Assembly (NCBI RefSeq): GCF_009905375.1 | Contig: NC_133657.1 | Location: 49,607,831-49,671,830 of the forward strand | Source: Apium graveolens | Taxonomy: Eukaryota; Streptophyta; Magnoliopsida; Apiales; Apiaceae | DNA: 64,000 bases | Reading direction: 5' to 3' | In this document: positions 55,501 to 64,000 of the stretch, one piece after another | Layout: each line of letters starts with the position of its first letter | How positions within the stretch are numbered: the first letter of the stretch is position 1 | Position numbers and translations under genes: made by a program | The notes under the pieces: model-generated | What the model was told of the DNA's origin: nothing | Databases searched by the model: none | The model's input: the letters and a program-made list of their open reading frames with translations, nothing else

Positions 55501-55986
55501 AACTTAAAATGAATATCCAATTCTAATGATTATTTAGCAATAAACTTGATTCCTCTGAATCATTTCGTTTGATCATTGATTAACATCAATTATTGTCATT
55601 GTGACTTGCTGAGCTAGTTAGCTCACTCTTGCGAATCTTTTTATGTATTCTACAGTTAAGAAGGATACGGTTGATAACGAGGTTTCCCAGTTCAATGTAC
55701 AAGCTAGGATTCAAGATTGAGTTGGATCGAGCTAGCAGGAACTTATTGCGGTAGTGAGATAGTAAGATTGTAAGAATAATTTTATTATCAGTTGTAAGTT
55801 AAATTAGTTGGGATTTGGTACGATGTAATAAAAGTTAAGGTCGTGGCTTGTTTTCATACTTTAACCTGTTGCGATCCGTGGTTGTGTAAAGCAGGGTCAT
55901 TGCAAATAGTATCTCATATACAGGTTTATATATTATGTATGTGTTGTGGACCCCAAACTTCTGACCCGGGTTTGGAGGGCGCCACA
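52559..55986 (+). mobile_element. Gypsy solo LTR inserted in copia-2 integrase
   Basis: A 3428-bp non-coding insert ending GGAGGGCGCCACA, like the LARD LTR end (GGGGGCGTTACA). It begins TATAATGACTC, where related LTRs start TGTAATGAC, so the terminal TG has become TA. Flanked by GTAAA. It contains a TGATCA-loop hairpin (55459-55489). Only one LTR is present, so it is a solo LTR. Small open frames at 53645-53912 are not convincing genes. Confidence 0.88.
55459..55489 (+). other. Hairpin with TGATCA loop, solo LTR
   Basis: Arms GGTTAG and CTAACC (extendable by two G-T pairs) enclose a 19-nt loop with GACTGATCAGCAGC. About 500 bp before the LTR end. Confidence 0.55.
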
Positions 55987-58529
55987 GTAAACAAATTAGA
56001 GCTTCTCACAAAGCAAAGTTTATGGTATCTACCTCGAGACTTCTCGAGCTACTACATATGGATCTTATTGGTTCAGTTCCAATACAAAGTCTCGGAGGTT
56101 GCTCATATACGTTGGTAGTTGTGGATGATTATTCACGATTTACATGGACTGAATTTCTCAAATCCAAAAGTGATGCTTTTGAATCCTTCTCATCTTTATA
56201 TAAAAGGATTCAAAATCAACAAAATAAAACCATAGTCTGTATAAGGACTAATCATGGTAAAGAATTTGAGAATTCTAGTTTCACCAAATTTTGTGATGAA
56301 CATGGCATCACACATAATTTTTCTGCTCCATACACTCCTCAATCCAACGGAGTAGTTGAATGGAAAAATGGAACATTCCAAGAAATGGCTAGCACAATGC
56401 TAAATGAATATCATCGACCTAAATATTTTTGGGCCGAGGCTATGTCAACCGCTTGTCATATTCTTAATCGGGTCTTGCTACGACCTATAAAATAAAAGAC
56501 TTCTTACGAGCTATACTTTGGCAAAACTCTAAAACTAAGCTACTTTCGAGTATTCGGAAGCAAGTGCTTCATATTAAATTCAAAAGAGTACCTTACGATG
56601 TTTGATCCTAAATCAAAAGAAGGTATATTTCTTGGATACTCGAATAATAGTAAAGCTTACCAAGTGTTCAACCTCAAATCGCTTATGGTGGAAGAATCTA
56701 TGAATGTCACTTTTGATGAAAGTAAACCACCGGCGAAATATAAAGATCTTGTTGACCAAGAAAATGTTGAACAAGATAATATTGAAAAGGTTATTCGACA
56801 ATTCGAAAATATGGATCTCGGGACTCCCATACATAAAAATCCATTAGAATTGGATGAAAAGGAAGATGAACTTCCTAAAACAATTCCCACTATAAAAAGT
56901 CATCCACTAGATTAGGTGCTTAGAGACTTAAGAAAGGGAGTTCAAACGCGGTCACAAGTTCAAAACATTGTGAATCATCTTAGTTTTCTATCTCAAATAG
57001 AACCTAAGACCGCGAAAGAGGCTTTATTAGACGAGGATTGGATTTCTGCTATGCAAGATGAATTGCTCCAATTTACTCGTAGTAAAGAGAGGGAACTTGT
57101 CCCTAAGCCTCATGATACTTCCATAATTGGTAAAAAATGGGTATTTCGAAATAAATTAGACGAAAATGGAATGGTAGTTCGAAATAAAGTAAGATTAGTT
57201 GCACAAGGATATACCCAAATGGAAGGTATAGACTTTGATGAAACATATGCACCGGTAGAAAGAATTGAATAAATTCGAATGCTATTGGCTTATGCTTGTC
57301 ATAAAAATTTAAAAGTCTATCAGATGGATGTGAAATCTGCATTCTTAAACGGGATTTTGGAAGAGGAAGTATATGTGAAATAACCTCCCGGGTTTGAAGA
57401 TGCAACACATCCCGACTATGTCTATAAATTATATAAAGCTCTATATGGCTTAAAACAAGCCCCAAGAGCATGGTATGAAAGGTTGAGCAAGTTCCTACTA
57501 GACAATAAATTTAAGATGGGAACAGCCGATAAAACCTTATTTACGAGGCAATAAAAAGATGATATATTGCTCGTACAAATATAGGTAGATGACATCATAT
57601 TTGGTTCAACAAATGATGCACTGTGTAAAGAATTCTCTGAAAATATGAGTAAAGAATTTGAGATGAGTATGATGGGAAAATTAAACTTCTTTTTGGGATT
57701 GCAAATAAGGCAATCTGATGAAGGAATTCATATCTCTCAATCCAAGTATTGTAAAGAGATGTTGAAAAAATTCGAAATGAATAATGGCAAACCCATCTCT
57801 AATCCTATGTCTACATCTGATAAATTAACCGAAGATCCGAAAGGAATTCTCGTAGACACAAAAAAATATCAAGGAATGATCGGTAGCTTGCTCTATATAA
57901 CTGCAAGTCGTCCCGATATTCAATATAGTTTTTGTAAGTGTGCTAGGTTTCAAGTAGCACCAAAAGAATCTCATTTATCCACGGTAAAAAGGATATTGAG
58001 ATATCTTAAAGGACCCATTGATGTTGGTCTTTGGTATCCAAAAGGAATACCATTTGACTTAGTATGATTTTCTGATTCGGACTATGTCGGGCATTTAGTC
58101 GACAGGAAAAGTACTAGTGGTACTTGTCAGTTTCTCGGTGGATGTTTAGTTTCTTGGTTTTCAAAGAAATAAAATTCTGTATCCATCTCAACAACCGAGG
58201 CTGAATATATAGCAGCTGCAAAGTGTTGTGCTCAAATACTATGGATGAAGCAAACACTAGCTGACTATAATATAAAATTTTATGTGATCTCAATCTTATG
58301 TGATAATATGAATGCTATTGATCTTAGCAAAAATCCCATATTACATTCAAGATCTAAACATATAGATGTGAGACATCATTTTTTACGTGATCATGTCAAT
58401 AAAGGTGATATAAAAATGACTCATATTGATACTGAGATCAATCTCGCTGACATATTCACAAAACAATTAAATTATGAAAGATTCACTAAACTCCGCTTGG
58501 ATTTAGGAATGTTGGAATCTGTGAAATAA
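55987..58529 (+). pseudogene. pol: Copia-2 integrase, RT and RNase H with about eight stops
   Basis: From the restored joint the frame reads through LLELLHMDLIGSV (first integrase Asp), VVDDYSRFTW and SNGVVEWKN (Glu kept), but the second catalytic Asp is Asn (RTNHGKEF for RSDHG-type). RT follows (WVFRNKLDENG, KSAFLNGILEEEVYV, [12 protein letters not shown] at the YVDD box) and then RNase H (SDSDYVGHLVDRKSTSG, STTEAEYIAAA). The frame is kept but stops lie near 56493, 56913, 57270, 57381, 57552, 57582, 58065 and 58170; 57381 and 58170 replace Gln as expected for CAA to TAA. It cannot encode active enzymes. Confidence 0.9.
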
Positions 58530-59227
58530 TGGTTTATAAAAAAAGAATTATAAATAAATCTCAACGATAAGGATATTTTTCCGATCAAGTTATTAAATTT
58601 GTCTAAAACTCAGATTCATCAATAAAGAAATTTATTGATCGGGTTTAGATAACTTAAATAGCCCAGATTAACCGGGAAAATAAACTTAATCGAGTGAATA
58701 TTTATTATTCCATGAGATTTATATCCATTTAGAAGTCACTCGCATATAAATTAATATTATATTTTTTCAGTCATTTATATTTATGTATACCTATTTTGGT
58801 ATTAAATAAATATATATATTTATTCTCAGATATTTACTTACAGATGTATATATATAAATGGATGTTATTTTATCTTTCTAAAATAGATATTATGTATATA
58901 TAAGTAATTTTTGCAATATATGAATGTTTTCTTGCAAAACAAATTTACAAAATATATATATATAAGGATAAATATAATAATTCGGCTATTTTTAAAAAAA
59001 ATATATAGTTTTATGAAAGAATTATTTTTTCTGAATTATTTCTTTAATAAACCAAGCCCAAAATAAATATATTTGGTCCAGTTCTTTTTCTAAAAGCCCA
59101 TATTTTCCTAAAAATTACTTCAATGTATTTTGAATTAACCCAGAAAAAGCCCAACCCATATTTATTTTTTTAGGCCAAACTACAAACCCTACAATCTTGG
59201 GCATTTATTCATAAATCGGATCAATCC
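58530..59227. other. AT-rich stretch after copia-2 pol
   Basis: Long A/T runs and ATATAT tracts; no purine tract or LTR start I can recognise. Possibly the copia-2 pol-ORF2 spacer. Confidence 0.4.
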
Positions 59228-59256
59228 TAGCCGTTCAATCCTTAAAATATATATAC
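59228..59256 (+). promoter_or_regulatory. TATA box with adjacent AACGG-core element
   Basis: TAGCCGTT (59228-59235; complement AACGGCTA) lies about 12 bp before ATATATATAC (59247-59256). A pyrimidine-rich leader with a CT microsatellite (about 59312-59330) follows. The arrangement resembles the ORF2 promoter at 35032-35063. Confidence 0.45.
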
Positions 59257-61936
59257 ACTCCAACACTATTTCTACAGTTCAGCTCTCTCACTTCAAACCC
59301 TAATCTATTTGTCTCTCTCTCTCTCTCTTGCCGCTCTCATCGTCTCTCAGACTTGAGACCCTAGACTTTTTCCGATCAAAATTCTTCTTTTCCAATAATA
59401 CTCGACACAGCTCTTGCAAAGCTATGCTTATATACATATATATATATATATATATTCATCGAATATCTGATAGATTCTATGAAATCAGTATTGGGGTTGG
59501 TTAAAATGAAATCGATTTTCGGTGATAAAAATCGACGATTTATATATAAATCGAACGAGAATCATCAAATCGAACATTAGATTAGTTAATTTTAATACGT
59601 TTATGTTCATATTTTTGGTCGTTTCTAAAAACCCTAACGTTTTCTTTAAGTTTAATTACAGGAGAAGACTTGAATGATTGAAAACATCACTCGGAGAAGA
59701 AAAAATTGAATTGCATGCGGTATGAAAGTCAAGAATGTTGACTCAGTCGACCAGGTGAGTCCTGATGACTCGACATAGTCTCAGGAAATGGTAAGATGTT
59801 CAATGCTTGAATGGTTAAGGAACTATATGGAAATTGATTGGTTTAAGTTATTGGTGAATTAGAGTACTTGGTCAAAGTAGATTCATTTTGTGGCTGCGAT
59901 TTGAAATTATTTGTTGGATATAAAGTTCAGTCGAGAAGTTTCGTTGATTAATCTGGATTGAATCTCAGTATGGATGCTTAAAGTGTGTTGATTATAATCA
60001 TTACTTGATAATTATTGTAGTTTAATGATAACAGATGCAAGTTTTATTGATTAATCTGGATTGTATCTCAGTATGGTTGCTTAAAGTAATAATTCGATTA
60101 TGATAATCACTTGGTAAATTTAGAATAATTACTCTCAGTTCTTGGAGTTTAATTGTTATAGATAATTGAATTATGAATATGATCATTGATTGTATGTTAT
60201 GAGCTTAATGATTTTATATGATAAAAACTTGAATTACTTAAGTGTATAAGTTGAAATCTGATAGTACACATGAAATCAACAGAATGTGCTTATTTTTTTT
60301 GTAATTAAGTCAATCACTTACTTGGATTTTCTGTAATGGTCTAAATAGTATTAAAGTAAATTAACAGGCTTGACTTAATCTTCATGTTGAATGTGCTATT
60401 TGCATATTGTGTAAGATAGAAAAGCTTGAATATATATAGTGTAAACTCCACCTAAATCAAATGTATAAACTGATTCCTTGATTATGATTGTGAAAACACA
60501 ATGTGGTTGATTTAGTTTAATTTAGATTACATATTAGTGCTTTCTGTATAATTCAAACATGAAAAGTCAATCTGCTTAAATCCCATGAAGCAACTGATGT
60601 GTGATAAAGTTGAAATGATTTTATGGTAAATCACTGGAATTAATAGGCTTAACAGGAATGTCTTGTTTGAAATCAATTTCTAAGATAAGTCAGATTTCTT
60701 AATTTATACGCTGCTTGGTAATCAATATTCACTTTACTTCTAGGACTCAACTGATATAGGCATGAACATTGTGTTTTTCTTTTAGTGTCAGATCTGTCTG
60801 TGTCTTGTGACTGCTGTTTATATGTGCCTATCTGATAAATGCTTGAAGACTTCCTTATTAATAACATTAGTTCAGTTATAATAAATAGTTAAAAAGGCTT
60901 TATTGGATTGTTTATATCTTTGCCGAATCTGTGTGTAGGTATACATTTGTGTATGATTAAGTTCATCAAATGACTTTGATATAGACTGTTCTAATTATCT
61001 GAGCAACTGCTAAAACATTACTTGATTATTTGAACTGCATCTTGCTGGTACAATTATCTGTGTACTTGAACTTATGTATGCTTCTAATATTATACACTTT
61101 ATTTATGAGTTTGACTTGGTATAATGTTTTTTTTCAAAGAGCATAAGTTAATTAAAAGTTAAAGACTCACAAGCACATACCGCCCTCATAGAAAGACCTG
61201 GCAGGGGAGCCTTGAGCATCCCTGTATCTGGATCACTACTGTGATTAATGGCCACTTAGAATTCTAGGAGAAAATTCAGTTAAATTCAATGCAGTCAATG
61301 TGTTATATCTGGTGTTAATTATAGTCTGATTATTCTGTGAAGTGTATGACCTTGAATGCTGATTGTACTAAATGAAACTGAGTGTGCATTAATATAGATG
61401 CATTGTTCTGTGTTAAATGTGCATATTAGTATATGTGTTGCATCTCATTTAACACAAGCTGCCTAAAGAAATGAATGTAACATTCTTTATTAAAACTTAA
61501 AAGGTTTCAAAAATTAAATTCTTTGAAAAAAGGGACAACCTTTCTGCACTAATCCTGTCTCAGCACTGAACATTCTTAAATGCATTGTTTGTCACTTGCT
61601 AGGTTCTATGATATAGAGTGAGCTGCATTTCACCTTTATGTCACACATTGTCCCAAATCTATGTACTTTCTGTACTTCTAATAGTACTAAAACAGTGTTA
61701 TCTAGTACCATTTGTCCGTATGATGGGCAACTATCTCCTGCGGTTCAGACACTTTTTGCATATGTCAGCTATCAAACATCATACTCTAGTTGCATTTTTA
61801 ATTATACCTAGAATTTGGAATCATGTAAAAAACTCCTCTGCTTATCAAAATTCTACAAACTGCATTTAATGAAAATTACTGTTCATGAACAGTAAAAGTT
61901 ATTTTCCAGAAAAAAATTTCTAACTGATATTGAATT
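59257..61936 (+). other. Non-coding stretch between promoter and ORF2-like gene
   Basis: AT-rich, no long open frame or recognisable domain. It may be a 5' leader with intron(s) of the ORF2-like gene or an old insertion. An (AT)n tract lies near 59436-59454. Confidence 0.35.
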
Positions 61937-62097
61937 TTGTGCTATGTGCATGCATATATACTTGTTTACACTTGCTGCATTCACACACAAACACAGTTTA
62001 TTTGCATTACTCCACTTCACTTGCAACATGAACCAAATGCCAATCCCTATTACCCCTTGCCCAGACCACTGATTGAAAATCCATATCTTCTTAAAGA

Positions 62098-63545
62098 TAT
62101 GGAGAAAAATCAGTTTCACCATCACAAAACATCAGCCTTCAAAATTGTTCAATATTCACATCCTAAACACTATCACAAAAGACATTTTCCACCTAGACAA
62201 CTCAGAAAGGGATACAAAAATCACACCATTCCTTTCTACCAAAGCAGAAAATTTCAGAACCCTCATTCCACTAACCCTATACCAACTAAGCCTTTCCAAC
62301 CAAAAGTCTATACCAGGAAAGCCAATCTCAGACAAGAACCAAACCCTAGCCCAAACATGAACAAATTAAAACCTCCACCACCAAAACTATCTAACCCATC
62401 AAACTCCAAAAAGTTTCTTGAACTCATAAAAATGTCCAACCTGGCACTTGTGTAGATGTTAAAGATAAAGTGGAGTTCATCATTAGAAGGGCTAAATGGG
62501 ATGGTTTGATGTACAATCTAGGAAAACAGTATTTCACTCATCTCATGGGGGAATTTTATTGCAACATGAACATAATTAAAGGGGTATAGGGCATCTTACA
62601 TTTCACTACTATAGTGAATAGGAAAGTTATCTGTGTAGATAACAAGAGCATAAATAGAGCACTACATTTACCTCTTCATCTATGTGAGTTGCCATGTGAG
62701 GACATAGTTTCTCTGTTTATGTTTAATAAGTCTGAATTTGAACTTACGGTAGGTATGTTTTGTAAGTCTGATGTGCCTGATGATCTTTGTGATGTCAACT
62801 GTGGTATCCACTTTAAATACTTTACTAGCACTTTCCAACACATTACTCTCATTATTAGGTCTAATGTTATGCCTAAACCTAATCAGAGCAATTATTTTGA
62901 CTTCTTTGATATGAAAATCATACATCTGCTTTTTAATAACAAAATCAATTTCAGTATCTCCTATGTCATTCTCTTGAACATGATAAATGCTCATCTTGTT
63001 GATTATATACCATATGGTATGTTAATTTCTTCTCTCTTTACAATCTTCAACATTCCAATGCCTGAAATATTTGCAAATATGGCTGATTCTCAAATCACCA
63101 ATGACCACTTTAGGCCACAAGTGCCCCTGATGCACTGTGAACCTCAAGAGGTCATTCCTGTTGTCATTCCTCAGTTCATCAGAGAAGAAGATGTCTTTCT
63201 CTCTAAATTTGAGTCTGTCTAGGCCATGTTTACTAAACTAAAAATGGAACTTAAGAGAGTAAAAACTGAAAATGATGAGGTTAAGGAAAAGGTAGGAGAA
63301 CTAGAGGGTATTACTGCATCTTGTAAACATAAAATTGCATATCTAGAAAACCTAGCTGCATCTACACTAGGAACAAATTAAATGTCTGACCAAGAAATTG
63401 TCAATTCATATCAAGTCCTTTTGAGTGAGAACACTGCAATGATTCATGAGTTAGAAGAAGTAGGTGGGGGATCTAGAGGTCAATTGATTGATAATCTGCC
63501 TGATTTAATCCATGTATGTGATGCTGCTGGAAATGTGACTGGTTA
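62098..63545 (+). pseudogene. ORF2-like 'plant transposon protein' gene, broken
   Basis: A Pro/His-rich N-terminal part (ATG 62098, MEKNQFHHHKTSAFK; the open frame extends upstream to 61937) runs to about 62440, where a one-base shift moves to the frame PGTCVDVKDKVEFIIRRAKW. This enters a domain with HLMGEFYCNMNI, a TAG at about 62587, then RKVICVDNKSINRALHLPLH, HLLFNNKINFSISYVILLNM. The pattern matches the N-terminal domains of the two ORF2 proteins (ALHLPEG, SNFD, HFDFA). After a TAG at 63220 a charged coiled-coil-like tail continues (KLKMELKRVKTENDEVKEKV), with another stop near 63379, to about 63545. Function unknown; it could be the third ORF of copia-2 or of an element to the right. Confidence 0.6.
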
Positions 63546-64000
63546 ACTTTCCTGATTCTGTTATGTGATGAAGTATGCTCTGTGATGTTGTGCTGGTACT
63601 TGCTGTTATGTACCTATTTTGCTATTGTATAATGTATTTGTAACTTAAAAGACTTTGTGTTGGTTGTTGGTTTGTAATCTCGAATTATTGTTTAACTTTG
63701 TTAAGATTTGATGGAGTGTATGCACTCCCTATGCTTTGTAATCTCTTAACACAAGTGCAAAACTTTGTTCTATTTAATCAGTGAACCACACTGATTGATA
63801 TGAATACTTTTGTTCCATGTAATATACTCTGCATTCTGTTACTTCTAGTGTTGCATACCCTATCGTAATTATACTACAAGTTTACTCTTAAACTCACTAA
63901 CCACTCTATGCAGGAACAAAGTCAAACCTGACTTCAAATATTTCTATGTTTTCTAATACTTCAGTACTTTATACACTACAACTAACAGTTATGTAAATTG
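63546..64000. other. Unassigned 3' flank
   Basis: AT-rich, T-rich sequence that may be the 3' UTR of the preceding gene. No LTR boundary, PPT or gene is visible before the window ends. Confidence 0.4.

Larger units (their letters stand above)
45775..58529 (+). mobile_element. Copia-2: old, decayed Sirevirus-like copia element
   Basis: Order: probable 5' LTR, initiator-Met PBS, gag with two zinc knuckles, protease, pre-integrase, [solo gypsy LTR], integrase, RT, RNase H. Many nonsense codons and some frameshifts show age. I see no 3' LTR in the following 5.4 kb, so the 3' end is lost, displaced, or beyond the window. The ORF2-like gene at 62098-63545 might be its third ORF. Confidence 0.8.

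Noticed and set aside
58530..59000. Copia-2 3' LTR start
   Set aside because: No purine tract and no match to the 5' LTR beginning; only AT-rich sequence.

Overview
The window is nuclear DNA of a flowering plant, most likely a eudicot with a large, repeat-rich genome; the family cannot be fixed from sequence alone. Nearly everything is LTR-retrotransposon sequence in nested layers. The one clear host gene is a three-exon thaumatin-like (PR-5 type) gene on the minus strand (38720-40139).

Left part (1-30104) is a three-deep nest. The oldest layer is a non-coding large retrotransposon derivative (LARD, 20231-30104; LTRs about 4.3 kb, internal part about 1.4 kb, no gag or pol). A Tekay-like chromovirus (Ty3/gypsy; 1-20230, left end outside the window) sits in the LARD 5' LTR. 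A young Sirevirus-like Ty1/copia element ('copia-1', 5455-18582, 5-bp target duplication TAAGG on both sides, LTRs differing by 4 substitutions and 1 indel) sits in the chromovirus 3' LTR. Copia-1 has gag, pol with a single nonsense codon, and a 1502-residue third ORF after pol (ORF2) with its own TATA box.

Middle part (30105-45774): the 3' half of a second Sirevirus-like family on the minus strand (30270 to about 36970; LTR, PPT, broken ORF2, a small promoter-bearing ORF), AT-rich intergenic DNA with probable hAT-type debris, the thaumatin-like gene, a solo LTR of the second family (42778-43392, duplication ATTGT), a copia gag scrap, and the 5' end of a minus-strand gypsy element.

Right part (45775-64000): an old decayed copia element ('copia-2') with a long LTR carrying about 178-bp tandem repeats. 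Its pol is split by a gypsy solo LTR (52559-55986, duplication GTAAA). After it comes a TATA-bearing stretch and a broken ORF2-like gene (about 62098-63545).

The most unusual signals: (1) copia-1 carries about 39 exact copies of the 9-mer TCAACGGAT or its complement in its LTRs, in two coding linkers of gag and pol, in the pol-ORF2 spacer and in ORF2, several as inverted pairs with a fixed 7-bp spacer; (2) the LTR promoter and the internal ORF2 promoter share this array, a 13-bp motif and a TATA box; (3) the second Sirevirus family shows the same habit with a different motif, TCAGAACTT; (4) unrelated-stem hairpins with a shared palindromic TGATCA loop occur in the downstream part of four gypsy-type LTRs, which resembles a dimerisation-type kissing loop. 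All counts and alignments were done by eye.
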